Origin: Neurospora intermedia
Taxonomy: Eukaryota; Ascomycota; Sordariomycetes; Sordariales; Sordariaceae
Assembly: GCA_037102815.1 (NCBI GenBank)
Contig: BTPP01000005.1
Location: forward strand, 2,852,001-2,916,000
Reading direction: 5' to 3'
Length of the DNA stretch: 64,000 bases
Below the pieces are notes generated by a model. That model ran no database searches and was not told where the DNA came from. It saw only the letters and a program-made list of their open reading frames with translations. A program made the translations under genes and the position numbers. The stretch's first letter is position 1, and each line of letters opens with the position of its first letter. This document shows positions 25,353 to 37,652 of this stretch, piece after piece.

Positions 25353-27152
25353 CTTGTCTTTCTTGTTCGTCTTCTTCTTTGTTTTCTGTTCTTCAATACC
25401 TGTACAACCTGCAAGTCGGTCGGCTCGGGGCGGATTAGCTTGTCGGTGGTGGAGAGTGACTGTTGTTGATGGATAACAAATAGGTCTAGAAAAAGGGACA
25501 GGACTTGATGCTGCTGCTGCTGCTGCTGCTGCTGAAGCAAGTTTATCAAGAAAAAAAACTAGAGGCGAAAGGGGAAGACAAAGACGTCGAGGGAAGGATC
25601 GTGATGTCGCACGACACACTTATACATACACCTAAGCACTGATCGCCTTTTACCCCTTTTACAGTCGAGTGCTAGTTTGTTTGTTGGCGTGGTATACCAG
25701 GCACTCCTACAACATATATAATGCATCAGACGAAATCTATTTCTAATGGCCCCAAAGCTTATACGGATAGATTAAGAGGCATCAGCAGTGTTTCATCCAG
25801 CATTTTGAATGTTCGAGATGGCATAGCCAAGGTAAGATCATGCATTAGTTAGCCATAAAAACGCATAGGCAAGTTGACCCAAGGTCTCGAACTAACAAAC
25901 AAACCAGTATGTCTACTGGACTGTAATCTGATCTCCCCTCAATTCTTCCACCAGCCGGCTTCCCTCCCTCAATACCACAACACGATACCTCTACAATACC
26001 ATGAACGAATCGTGGTCATCCGTAACCAAGTTGACGAGTGTTCCCTTCCCACCAAGACACATAATTAGTTCAGGCTCGCCGGCAAGTTACTAACTGCCGA
26101 TGTTACGGAAATAAGGCCGAAGGTGTCGTTCACATTGGGGTATAGTATAATATGTGATTGGTCTACATATGTTCCGGAAGTCATCAGACACTGCCGAATT
26201 CATCGACAGTTGCCGTTCCTCCGGGCGACTAGATAAGTTGCATAAGGTAGGTCTGTTTTCGTTATCTGCTTTATTTGAGTGATAGGGGTGGTTTAGTTTG
26301 CCTCTATGGTCTGAAGTGGGTGAATTTGAGCCTCCAACCGGATAAATAGTGGCCACGGCCTATATATTGCTATACATAACAGGTGCCACCGGTTACTCCA
26401 CAATGTCTGCCGAACTCATAAAGAAAGATCTTGCCTGCTCATAAGTCCCTGTAATGTGATTGTTACCACAATCTACCGAAACTCTTGGGCTCGCTGACCT
26501 AATGATGACCCAGGGCTGTCAATGTCGATGTCGAGATTGCAGGATCCAAATTTTAGATTGAAGATGTGACTACCTAGGTAGCCTCGAAGTTAGGCCACCA
26601 GCCCAATCCACCCCACCACTACCGTCCTTATCGAATGCATCAGATGCGTGAAGGGTGATTTTGCCGGAGATGATATTCTCTCTCCTCTTCTTTTACCAGG
26701 TTTCTTGGTTGCATCCTCCAGAATAGACATGGAGACTGGAGGAAAAGGGAAAGAGGAACGCATGGGGGTGTCAGACTTGGACCTGAGCGCACGCAGTCAC
26801 AGATCTGGATCGATTCTGGGATAGGTACACTCATCATTCTCACTCGAACCAGGTGTGACAACAAGGTCCGAATTACCCATGGGTTTTTGCACGTTGAAAC
26901 AGAACTACTTGGTAGACTATGGTGTAAAAATCTTCCGCCCTTGCCTGCCTGCCACCGATCATCATCATCATCATCATCATCATCATGCCTTCCCGGAGAG
27001 AAAGAGGCCCGTTGACTTAAGTGGGGATACTCACATGCAGCTGCCCCTTCAGTTTTCGTTAACATCTGCATCGTATCGCATCGTAGTTTCCTTACCTAGG
27101 TAGCATTGAGTAAGCTATGGCACGCCCCTAGGGGAGTCCATTCCTTCCTTCC
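25353..27152. other. Intergenic region upstream of the DUF1996 gene
   Basis: No gene is seen. The leader of the DUF1996 gene carries eight CTG repeats (CAG on its mRNA strand) at 25511-25534. An (ATC)n tract lies at about 26958-26987 and a palindromic CTACCTAGGTAG near 26.57 kb. Confidence 0.6.
25511..25534 (-). repeat. Trinucleotide repeat (CAG)8 in a 5' leader
   Basis: Eight CTG units on the plus strand lie about 160 bases upstream of the DUF1996 start codon, outside its reading frame. Confidence 0.85.
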
Positions 27153-29393
27153 CTAAAGATCAAGTGAAATCCCCCTCTCTTCGTCCTCGACGACCCTTCT
27201 GCCCGCTTTTCTGTGGGGTTGGAGGTCGTCGTCGGTCGATCCAGCTTTTCTGCCGAACAAAGCACCAAATGGCAAGCGTATACAGCAATGACGATGGCCC
27301 TTGCGATCTTTCGCACAGGTGGCCGTGTACCATGCCCCGACGACGATGCATGTGAGAGCAATGGCAACGACGATAAATACCCAGAAGTACTTGGACACGA
27401 CGCTTTGGCCTTCCTCGGCATCCCACGAGAAGAGATTGGTTGAGAAGATGGTCTGGAGAGTGAGTGTAAGTTGTTTGTCAGATTCGAGCAATGTGTCTTC
27501 TTTTACAGTTTCCTTGGAAATTGCTGGATACTATCCTGCAGGGAAACGCGCGAGTCATGACATACCGCAACGGTTGACATGGGCAGAAAGACCATTGTCA
27601 GCAAAGCAATCGATCGCATCTGCGAGCTGTCTTTCTTCATCTCCTCTGAGAGACCGGTGTTTGCGTGTGCTAGCTTCGTGTTGAGTCTCGACAGCTTCAG
27701 ATTGGTCTGATTGTCTTGAAGTGAGAAGAAGCTCCAGACCTAGAAAAATGTTTGATATCATCTGTCAGCTTCTTTGGTGTGTAGACACTTGAGTGTCCTT
27801 CATCTGGCATTCGTACCGTTTGCATTGTCAGTGACATGTTGTCTTTCACGAGATGGCAATCGTTGATCTTATCATCAAATTCGAACATGATATCCTGCAG
27901 CCTTTCCCGAATCATCCTGCCAGCTCTTTCAAGCCGTAAGTAGCCCGATACGCCAGAAAGCCTGGGCAGCCCTTGTTGCATGTAGTTTTCTTCGCTGTTT
28001 ACCTCTAGCGTTGTGGAACGGGACATTGTTCGTGAGCCAGGTGCCGATGACAAGGTTGCTGAAGGGATGCGTATCAGACAGCCCGAAGAGAAGGCAGATG
28101 AAGATGATGGCTTGACGCTGGTTTCCACCATGTCCATCGCCGTCTCAAACTTCTTCAGTTGTCTCTTTACAGCCATTATCAAGCTTACCAACTCCCTGGA
28201 CCTGTACGTCGACTTCAGCACGTCTGTCATTCGTTTTTTGTCCATGTCTAGATCAAGGCCTCTTGCACCGCCGACCTTCTCTAACTGGTTGTACTCATAG
28301 TTATTCCGAAGTTCGAAGTTGTCCAGAAGATTCTCTACCTGATCGACTAGACGGATACGTTCGAGTTCAAAGAACAAGCCGGGCAGGAGTAATGGATGGT
28401 TGTGCTTGAGATCACACGACCTGATTCTTATTAATATGTCTTCTTTTTGTCTCTCATTGCATCCGTAGAACACTGCAAGGTTGAGATCTGTTTCGGTAAA
28501 GTACGTCGTCGACAAAGCCATGTCGTTCGGCAATGTCGACGAAGTTCGCGCTGTGCATGCTGTTTGAAGCGAGGAAAAGTTAGTCCAGTTATCTTTGATT
28601 TCTACCTCTAGTATGCAAGGACCGATTTCACCTTACGTACTTATCATCGGTCTCCTCTCCTTGCCCCCCTTTGGAAGATCATCATCGTCGGAGTAATGGC
28701 GCTGAGCAGAGAAGTAGCAGCTCAATCTAGCAATCGTCCGAGTGATCCTTGGGTGAAGATGAAACTCGTGCACGAGTTGTGAGAGGATGTCATCGCTGTT
28801 GAATGGGAGATAGGATACCGGTGACTGCGTGTTTGCTCCATCTTCATCATCGTCAAAGATGGGCTTGACGCTACCCAAGATTCTGTTGCATTATAATGTC
28901 AACAAGAGACGCTCATTATGAACCTTTAATATCTTCAAAAAGGGCTTACACAGAGAAATGAAAGGTGGAGCCAAAGAAAAGTGCTTATTTCCTTACACAG
29001 CACATATGCCAGAACACGCGTGGCCGGACGAGGGAAGAAAGTCCAGGACAGCCTGACCAGAATGAGATGTTAGCTCATCCATCATCTGATGCAAATCTCA
29101 TCACTTTCGATTCTCAATCTGGATAGAGGTCAATTACGTTCTTGAACCAGGTCTCCCATTCTTCATTAGTGCTCAGTGTCTTGACTTCGATTGTGGGAGG
29201 TCCCTGTTATAAATCATCGGAACTGATCAGCAATAGCCCTTCGACTGTCCATCTCGACATAAGCGGTCCCAAGACTACTTGCTTCTTCATTCGCGAGTTT
29301 CGTCACTATCGTTGTCTTTTCGTCTGGAAATTGGCAAGTGAAGTTGGAAAAGTCGCGTTCGGACCACTCAAGCGAAGTACGGTCGTAATCCAT
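27153..29393 (-). CDS. Fungal CorA-like membrane protein (5' end uncertain)
   Basis: Seven minus-strand exons are proposed: 29307-29393, 29138-29203, 28997-29052, 28641-28882, 27817-28559, 27566-27739 and 27153-27452; 555 residues in phase. The family is recognised from the body (LPFNSDDILSQLVHEF, MALSTTYFTETDLNLAVFYG, HPLLLPGLFFELER) and the end: a helical stretch (MRSIALLTMVFLPMSTVATI) followed by a second membrane segment (YFWVFIVVAIALTCIVVGAW). This two-helix end resembles CorA magnesium channels, but no GMN motif is seen, so transport is doubtful. The first intron is weak: a GTGACG donor would remove sequence that looks coding (KLANEEASSLGTAYVEMDSR), and without it the frame meets a stop and a shift before GPPTIEVKTL. 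The gene may be damaged at its 5' end. All later junctions have good signals. Confidence 0.75.
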
Positions 29394-30337
29394 CTTCGTC
29401 ACAGACAATTGTCTTCTTCCAGTAATTCACACAATCGAACAATGAGCAGCGATGTTGAACGAGAGACCTGAGATGGCGCTGGTGTTTGCCTGAGGATCTT
29501 GTGACGAAGGACGAACCTGACAAGGGTCGCGACGTCACCGGGTGATTATTGAACCAGGTTAAGCTAAAACCTCCGCCAAAAGCGCTGGGCGTCCCGCAAT
29601 CCTGCGAGAGGTGTTGTAAATTATTACTTGGCGCTAGAGGAGGCTGACTTCAGGCACACTTTGGGTTGTGAGATTGTGTATTCGGTCTGTCAATGTAACA
29701 CGTTGGTATACTCGGTGAGTGAGAGGGGTTGGAGAGAATTTCCCTCTGCCGTCTCTGCCTCGCCACGATCTCCGCACATGTCCTATGCAAGCTGACATGG
29801 AAAGTCTCCAGCCAACCAATTGATGATTCCTTATCAACCGGAAATTGTGGCGAAGCATCACGTTGTGTACGTCCCAAGGAATTCTGCTAGTGCCTGTTGG
29901 TGGTAAGAGGTATTCGGGGTGGTAGCATTTTTGCACTACCACCGCCTTACTCCTTCGGTATACTCCACGTTGCTTCTCTTATGACCCCCAAACTTTTCTC
30001 CAACTGGGACTGATTGTATTTCTTGATGAACAAAACCTGCAAAGAACCGTCCGCTCGTAACAAAATATGTTGTGTGACCTGATGTGTTTTCCTTCTCGGC
30101 CGTAAGCTTGTTTAGTTTTCTGCCTTTGCCCTATTTCGGACCTTTGGCATCAGGATCATGTTACAAGCCCTGTTGGCTGAATTCCTCGAATAATAGTTAC
30201 ATCAGACTTCTAACAACACAGTTGCCAATCCAGTCTGATTGAAAGAATAGAACGTGTCTGCAGTTAGGCCTACATCAAGATAGGTTGATCTCTATCACCA
30301 CCACCGAACACCTCACCAGCCACAACGCTCGTGCACC
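29394..30337. other. Intergenic region between divergent genes
   Basis: No gene is seen. It separates the CorA-like gene from the small spliced gene at 30338. Confidence 0.55.
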
Positions 30338-30702
30338 ATGCTTCCCTCATCTACAGCGGTCAGCCTAAGCCAGGCTCCGCCTGCGCCAGTTCAGTGGTAT
30401 GACCATGTCCTGCGAAAGAAATATCGGGATCCTCTCAAGCTCAAGCAAGCTTTGACTGCGATGTATGGGGAGGGGAACTATAGGATCAAAGTACGTACTG
30501 GACTTTACTTCGTAACCGATTGGTCTAGATTCTGTTTCAGCCTTTACTTACGTGTGAACCGTAACAGGTCAGGGCGGATCGGTGGATTGTGACTATTCCC
30601 AAAGAACTGAGCAATGTTGGTCCAAAACGGCGAGCTTCCTGGACAGAACGAAATCGTTGGAAATTTAATACTAATTCAAAATGGCTTGCGCGTACAGATT
30701 GA
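30338..30702 (+). CDS. Small basic protein, unknown family (paralogue of the gene at 35512)
   Basis: Two exons, 30338-30490 and 30568-30702, with a 77-nt intron (GTACGT...CGTAACAG, phase 0); 95 residues. The ATG is the first in the frame and follows CACC. The product has no signal peptide or membrane segment. Its centre reads LKLKQALTAMYGEGNYRIK, the intron falls there, and the second exon starts VRADRWIVTIPKELSNV, followed by a basic W-rich tail (RNRWKFNTNSKWLARTD). The 35512 product shows the same order: LKQ-x-L, Y-x-I, intron, then DR(W/Y)-x-VT-x-P. I cannot name a function. It is transcribed toward the kinase gene. Confidence 0.7.
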
Positions 30703-30821
30703 GATGGATGAGCTTGAAAACTCAATCTATTCGCACTACTAGAAGTTTCGGGGGTGTCGAGGTTCAACAGGCAATCTAGGAACGAGTTGCAAGAAAAAAA
30801 AGAAAAAAAAGAAACCCCCCC

Positions 30822-30852
<31 letters not shown>

Positions 30853-31300
30853 GAAGAAGAAGGAAAGAAAGAAAGAAAGAGCACGGAACGCAAGCGGATT
30901 TGAAAGAAGAACCAAAACCAACGCAAATACAAGGCGTTTTGCCAGAGCAAGTATGACCATACAAGTTACCTCCCACGATCCAGCATGATGTAAAGGTCAG
31001 TAGTAGGAAACGTATGATGAAAGCAAGGGAAAAATAGGTGGTTGCCACTAGGCGCTCTAAAACTCACCCAACTGCTCTACTTGGATGTGCCCACCCAGCT
31101 GCTGCGATTCCGGTGCGGCGTGATTGAGCTCCAGAACGCCTTACAGGCTAACCAGGCACTCATTGCCCGGGATTCTGATAGCCATAGATAGGATGAGCAA
31201 GATACAATGCCTTTCCAAACGTTCCAGCCGTGGCTTTGCGGCTGAGACCTCACGAATGTAGAGCTGTACGGGTGTTAGTAGGGCGCCCATGGTGGTTCGA
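30703..31300. other. Intergenic region with a 28-base C-run
   Basis: It contains A-rich tracts and an uninterrupted C-run at 30815-30842. A downstream minus-strand frame (31141-31362) could be an alternative 3' exon of the kinase gene, but the phase after the candidate donor does not fit. Confidence 0.55.
30815..30842. repeat. Poly-C run of 28 bases
   Basis: Uninterrupted C flanked by A-rich tracts on both sides, between the small gene at 30338 and the kinase gene. Confidence 0.9.
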
Positions 31301-33210
31301 TCATTGGAAGACATAACTTCTTGACTGTGACTCACCGCCATAGTAGCTTGTATCGTTCTCACACGTTCTTCTGAGAAGATAAAGCTTCCTTTCGAGCTTC
31401 ACAACATTGATTCGATCCTTCGGATACGGGCTGAGCATCTCCTCAATGACATCGAGAAACTGCTTAGTGTACTCGGATGCATTCTCGTGTTGCTTGAGCC
31501 GCACCATCCACTCGTGCACCTTGGGCTTGATGATAGCGGTTTCGCCCTCAACCTTGAAAAAAATATCGGACTCGAATCCATGTGTTATGTCCTCTTCCAT
31601 GCGGTAAGTGGGAAACTCATCGTATACAGCGTCATAGCCCATAATTTGCCATGTAACGAACTCGAGGAACATGCACCCTAACGAAAAGACATCGGATGCT
31701 CGAGATATGCGACCTCTAGCGAGGTCAAACTCGGGCGCTCGATAGGTTGCTGATTTCTCGAGAGCTTTGGGGTCAGCATTGGATCGAGAATATTTGGTGT
31801 GAAGGCGACCAAGCCCAAAGTCAGAAAGTACAAGCATGCCGTCAGATTCAAAATAAAGAACATTTTCAGCTTTAATATCGCCGTGACGTCCGTATAACTC
31901 GTCTTTTCCGGCCGGAAATTCGTACAATTTCAGTGTTTGTTGTCTCTCATTGTGGACGCACAGCAGCGCACGAGCGAGTTGGTGGCATTGTTGAGCCATC
32001 CACAGAGCGGAGGTTAGGCGTTCTTGTTGATTTCTGGGCTGGTGAACTTTCCAGTATTTCCACAGGTTCCCCTCTGCCCAGGGGAAGAGCAGGTAGAACA
32101 CTTCACTTCCGCCATCTTCTTCAATGACGGAAAATGTAGTGAGCAGCTTGATGAGGTGCGTGCTTTTCTGGGTCTTGACGGAGATTAGGGATGCCAATTC
32201 CTTGTCGAAAGCCTCTTTATCGGACGCGTGAAGCCTCTTGAGGGCGAAGGTCACTTCTTTGTTATTACCGTCATGAGACTGGAAGACGGGTTAGCACCTG
32301 CCCAAAAGAGGAAATGCCGACACCAACGAAGAGGTGGAAAATAGAAGTGCTCAATGCAACTTACTCCATGATGACCGAAATCAAAGTGACTTCGATCAAT
32401 GGTAATTCTCGTCACTTCGCCAAACCCTCCGTGAAGATTGCCCTCCTGGTCCATGTCAGATCTAGGATTGCCACTGTTGCTTGTTCGCCCAGCTGAGCCA
32501 GCCCCCTCATTGCCTAAGCTCTTGCCGAATGGAAAGGAGTCGATTGTGTATGGTAGGACGTCTTTTGGACCGAGTCTGTAGTGCACATGAACCTTTTTGC
32601 CTTTTGTCGGAAGTTTAAAGTAAACGGCATTGAATGCGTAACTGGCCAGTACCATGTGCTTGGAATCTTTCCCTGATATCTTTCTGGTCTTACAACCAGG
32701 AAGCTGATGAGAATGAGTCGTGTTCTGACATGCAATCTTGCCGTCAGGGGTGATCGAGATCAAGGGTAGGCATTGATCTGACAGCCTCAGGCTATCCGTG
32801 CCACTTTCATTCTTCCAAAGTGCAGGAAGTAACTTATGTTGTTGTGTATAAATAAACAAGACAAAGACCTTCCAGCAACGAACTTCGTGGAGAACACGGA
32901 TACAAAGTCGCTGGTGATCTTCTTCTGGGACATCCTTCCACAGTTGTTGTATGGCTGCGAGGAGACGTCCGGGAGTGAATATCTCTTGGAGCGAGCTTCG
33001 CGGAATAAAGAAGCCTTTTCCTTTTTCGACTTCATGGGCTTCAAGTTCTTCACGAATAATGTCGAATATGTCTGGACCACTATCTTGGGGTACAATGTCG
33101 GTGTTCGGTCTTTCGATAGGATGATCATCGTCGTAGTACTGGTTGCCACGATCAGAGCATTTGTCGACACGCGGATCGGCAAGCCCGATTGCTTTGACTC
33201 TTGGAGCCAT
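31301..33210 (-). CDS. Protein kinase-like protein, non-RD (HGD catalytic loop), fungal-specific
   Basis: Two minus-strand exons, 32365-33210 and 31301-32278, with an 86-nt intron (GTAAGT...GTGCTAAC...TTCCAG, phase 0); 607 residues. The first ~260 residues are a fungal-specific region with no named domain. The kinase domain follows: glycine loop GGFGEV, lysine in FALKRL, catalytic loop HGDIKAENVL, magnesium-binding SDFGLG and activation-segment end YRAPEF. All residues needed for catalysis are present, but the Arg of the HRD triad is Gly, so it is a non-RD kinase. It ends CENDTSYYGGESQSRSYVFQ. Such kinases are common in fungal accessory gene sets; substrate and role are unknown. The start at 33210 is the first in-frame ATG of the conserved-looking part, and another could lie upstream. 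Confidence 0.85.
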
Positions 33211-34553
33211 CGTAGAGGTTGTATAGTGGCAAGAAGTATGTGCTGTGTCAAAGTAACAGACCTTAGGTTGTGCAGGAAAGATGTTGGTGGTGGGCTTGGA
33301 AATCTTCAGCAGACACTGAGCCAAACCGAAAGCAGTTCGTGGACAGAACAGAAGGATATGCGAAAGGCGTCGCTAGCTCCGAAACTGGGCACGACGACGA
33401 GAGAGGTATCAAGTGGGGGATGACAAAGTGAAGAATGAGTGGCACTATAACAAAAGCAGATAGTGAATACATGAGGTACTATGATTTAACCAACGCGGTG
33501 ACTCGTCAAGTGCTTGAATATCGATCCCCATCGTTCCGTTTCACTCAATTGCACAATAGACGGACGTATGGTGGGTTGGGCAGGGTAAATAAGTACAGTT
33601 AGTTAGCAGCAGGATTTGCAATGGCCCGCGACCCATCTGAGTACTGAAAATCAAGGCGGTGGGTGTGATATGAGGAGTCCATATCTCTTCGCATCGATAT
33701 CGCAAGGCATTCAGAGCCTTATGTGTGTGTGGATGCGGCTGAGTTTCAAGAAATGGATGCCTTGAGGCCTGGGACGTAATTGGCAATGGGTTTTGTCTGC
33801 TACCAGAGGTCATTGATACACCCCCTTGGCTGCGCCTTTGGTGCGCACTTAAGGGACGGTTATCTATCCATCTGAAGGATTTTATGCCGCGTCTCCCTAT
33901 TTCACACCGAGAAAGGGAACGGAATGGGGGATGTTAGTAATGCGCGAAACGACTTTTGAGTATAAACCGCCCTTCGCCGGTCTCCAAAGTCACATTGTGG
34001 CGCGCGGAGCCTTCTTCTGACCTTCCTATGGTAAAGAATGGGGGCCTCTCCCCAGCCTTACTTTGCTCCGAAAACCTATACTGTTGCTTTAATGCGAGTT
34101 GTTGTGTAGCACCCATCCCGCGTGAAGATTTATTGCAAGTCCACTTACACCATCCGGATTGAGGCCGATGGTGGAAGTAGATTGGACAGGTGCAATGACA
34201 GCAGCGAAACTCTGCGCGTAGTGAATGCCCTCAACCTGGCGCCTTTAAAGAATGCCTTTGGTTAGTGATTACTCTTCACTTCATTTTCGCCTCTCTCTTC
34301 GAATTCGTCATGTATACCAATCTCAATCATGGGGATGAATGAGCCGCTCCACAAACCACAATGCGCTTTGAGGACAAAATCCCGAAGAGGTACGAACAAA
34401 CAAGAAAAAAAGGAAAAAAAAAAAAAAAAAAGGAGGTCGAGATTAGATTGAGTATAGTCGCCCTCTACGGAATCAACCATCAAGGTTAGCACATCTGGAG
34501 GAGAAAATGTTCAAATTTCCAAAATTGCCTCTGCCGCCCTTTCGAGGCAAAAG

Positions 34554-34586
<33 letters not shown>

Positions 34587-35511
34587 CCAACAGCTCAAGA
34601 CTTTTCTGCGCACAGAGGAAGGTCGTACCTACTAAGGTATTAACTCGGGTTGAAGTGGGAAGTACCTACCCATGCTGCGCCACCTCATACATGAAAATGG
34701 CATGAGATCGATAATGTGTTAGCGGCGACACTTCACGCAGCCAGATGTACTACCTACACTGCCACAAGCCCACAACTAGCTCAGTTTGTACCACCTATCC
34801 ATCTCTCATAAGGCTCTGCCGCCGCCTACAAATTCGATGAAAGATAGTGCCTCCCAATCCTGTTCCTTGTTTCAAGTGCACAGCATGGCTTTCTTCTGAT
34901 TCAAGAAGTTCAGGTTGAGTGTCGCTCAAGAGAATTCAGACAACCGGCCTCAGCCGGCGTAATCTACGAGGCTTCACACTGTTGCAGCTTGCGCTCGCCC
35001 ATGCCACACCAATCCATGGCTCACTTTGAGTTTCCTAACAGAGCTGTCCATGCGCGCACTGCCACAGGGCGGTGCTAGAGGTATGTACCCTGCAGAATTC
35101 ACACATCCACTGTCCTACCTGCTTCCCTAACTTAGGGCATAAGACCACCTACCTACATGTTTCACCTCCCAATTGCGTTACCGCAGATGCGACTATTGTG
35201 AGAGGGAGCTGAAACATAAGCTGGCTGAGGCTGATCAGGGGGCGAAATTCTTCGGACAATATGATGAAAACCAGAGGCCGGTTAACGTGATCAAGGAAAC
35301 TAGTAGTGGTATTAGGTCAGTAGGAACAGTTTTCTTGACGATGAAAAAGGGCATTAAGCCATTCAACAATTTGTTCGACCACAATCAATTGTTGTTGTCA
35401 TTCCTATCAGCCTACCTCTATCAGAACCTGCCATAGTACGAGCACAGACGACACTCAAGACCTTGCGAGGTATTACAAGAGACAGACGACTAAATCCCCG
35501 TGCCCGTAATC
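33211..35511. other. Intergenic region
   Basis: No supportable gene. It has A-rich runs near 34.42 kb and a 31-base T-run at 34556-34586. Confidence 0.55.
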
Positions 35512-35818
35512 ATGGCCTTATATCGCACAGCTGGAAAGCTCTCCGCCGTTATGGGACAAGCAAAGTATCACGCCGCTGCAGAAGGAGGAGGAACCATTCT
35601 CGAGATACCAGCTTGCGCTGTAACTGCGGACGAGCTAAAACAGGAGCTTCAGAGGCGACTCCAAACATCGCAGTACACGATCCAGGTAAGTGTTAAATCG
35701 TTGAATAATCGCTTGTTGTTGCTTATATGTCTAATGGATATGTTAGCTGAAACGAGACCGATACTCGGTCACACTGCCACTCCATGGGAAGCAAGATATA
35801 CTCAACACCCTCCAGTGA
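35512..35818 (+). CDS. Small protein, unknown family (paralogue of the gene at 30338)
   Basis: Two exons, 35512-35685 and 35747-35818, with a 61-nt intron (GTAAGT...TATGTTAG, phase 0); 81 residues. Exon 1 ends DELKQELQRRLQTSQYTIQ and exon 2 reads LKRDRYSVTLPLHGKQDILN. Motif and intron position match the 95-residue protein encoded at 30338-30702, although the N-terminal halves differ (here AAAEGGGTILEIP). No signal peptide or membrane segment is present. Function unknown. Two independent features, frame continuity across a canonical intron and the shared motif, argue that this is a real gene. Confidence 0.68.
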
Positions 35819-36260
35819 TGGCAACAGTTCCGGCTGTCAGAGCTTGAAGCAACATTAGGCCATCTCGCATTACACCGCTTCGTTTCTTGCCACACACGCT
35901 GGAGCGCTTTCTTTTCGTTTAAAGCATATTCCTGGAGTTACGGTTATCATTAGATATCACCGGAGTTGTCCTCTTATATGGGTAACCTATACCGGAATCG
36001 CATATATCTCGCTTTGGTTCACATATCTAGATGCCGAGGTTAGGAAGACAGGTCTGATATTTCAGAGACATATGGTGATGATGACTTGCCGTAAGGAAGT
36101 TGTTACTGGTTGATAGTGAGGTGGACTAGAAAACCAGTTATGGCTTTTGGTTTGAAGGCCTCTCATTCTGTTAGCGTTATGACAGCGGTACAAGCGAGAT
36201 GAGAATCGACGCCAAAAGCACACATATGTAGCTTAGGATGTCCTCCACTTTTCACTCATT

Positions 36261-36752
36261 ATGTCCGGCCGCATATATTCTCAAGTGCTGCAATCAATCT
36301 TCAACTCCCACTCAGTGAGTTTCTGGTGCTTAGGTGAGCGAGCTGTGTCAAGGCACTCAAACGGCAAGGGGCTTGAGTTGAGACCATTGGCAAACGCAAA
36401 ACTGCGAGTCAAACAGGATGTCGGTACCACACATATTGTAACTAGACAGGGACGGAACTCGGAAACAAATCCACCCACATATCAACTTCAATATCTGCAC
36501 CACGTTAATTCTTCGCTGGATCAACATCAACCTCCCACAGTGTTCGCGCGATGCTGAAAAACAAAATTGAAGGATGTCCTAAATGCATGCCGGGACAGGT
36601 ACGGCAACCCCATCCGAAGGCGCTGTGGCCAGTCAGACCCGGATATTGCGGTGCTCGAGAGAACGTTGAGGCGAGAGCCTGCGAGGGTCATGGAAGTCAT
36701 TCTGGTTCAGAAGAACCGAAACAACATGTTAGCAGATGCGGTCATGAAGTAA
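36261..36752 (+). CDS. Possible small spliced gene, unknown
   Basis: An ATG at 36261 opens a short exon (MSGRIYSQVLQSIFNSHS) ending at a good GTGAGT donor at 36315. Downstream, a frame reading LKDVLNACRDRYGNPIRRRC to a TAA at 36750-36752 has coding-like composition (RTLRREPARVMEVILVQKNR). No clean acceptor joins the two: the only phase-correct site before the second block is a weak AAG near 36571. It may be a gene with an unusual splice, a decayed copy, or two unrelated frames. The LK-x-x-L...Y order faintly recalls the small proteins at 30.3 and 35.5 kb. Confidence 0.3.
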
Positions 36753-36864
36753 AGTGTGATATGGACATGGAAAACCCTCCCAACAAGTATGGATCACCCA
36801 CACCCCCTCGTCAACAGAAGTAAATTCCACAAGGACATTATTAAGCAGAGAGAACGAGCGGAAG

Positions 36865-37182
36865 TCAGGCAGATGGAAAAAGCGAAACCTCAAGAAGAAG
36901 AACTTGGGCACTCACTACTGAAAACAGGTGCAATAACCGTGCTCCCCTTCGGTATAAAAATTTCCTATATGCATCATCCGCAATACTAGCATGAGGTGTA
37001 CCGTCAGACACAGCAATTGGTTTCCATCGCAGCCGTAACTGAGATACTTGGATGAGAGTTAGTAAGTAGTGTGCTAGGTCGAGTGAAGGGCTTGATCCTG
37101 CCGCTGGGAAGGAGAGCCCAAACAATGACAAGGCTATGGCAAGGACCAAACCAAGAATAACAGTGCCAATTATCTTTACCAT
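36865..37182 (-). CDS. Possible small membrane or secreted protein
   Basis: An open frame from ATG at 37182 gives 105 residues. Its first ~27 residues (MVKIIGTVILGLVLAIALSL, then FGLSFPAAG) look like a signal anchor or signal peptide. A candidate 62-nt intron (GTATCT...GTCTGAC...GCTAG) lies after LTLIQ, and splicing it would shorten the product to 48 residues. No family is recognised. Confidence 0.25.
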   Translation of the reverse strand: MVKIIGTVILGLVLAIALSLFGLSFPAAGSSPSLDLAHYLLTLIQVSQLRLRWKPIAVSDGTPHASIADDAYRKFLYRRGARLLHLFSVVSAQVLLLEVSLFPSA

Positions 37183-37652
37183 GCCCTCTTCTACTTGAAA
37201 AAATAGGTTTTATCGTATGATATCTTGGAGACGCATCGTGGGAGGTTGATCTTTCCTATGCCTTGGTTGAGGAAGGATTCTGGCCATCACCGTGAGGTGT
37301 TGGAACTCGCCGTCGGAATCTCGTACTTGGTTGGTGAGACGCGGTAACCTATACCATTGTGTTACTTGCTTGATTGGTTCTCCTTACATTAGGCTGAATT
37401 CAGGGTGTTGGAAGAGAGGTGCGTGAGGGGTTCGTTGTTGGCTGAATGCGTCCCGCTCAGTCGACACCGGCAGTTCGGCAGACCTAACCTCCCCAAGTCC
37501 CTGAGAGATCGTGTCCATGTAACACCAAAATGCAACAGTGAGGATATAGTATTGCGGCTTACGGTTTAAGGTATCTTCTGATTGACAACAGCGTTCCTCT
37601 TCTCTCGGTTTCAGTGACTATTTGACCCAAGCAGTCTTGCCAAAGGTGAAAC

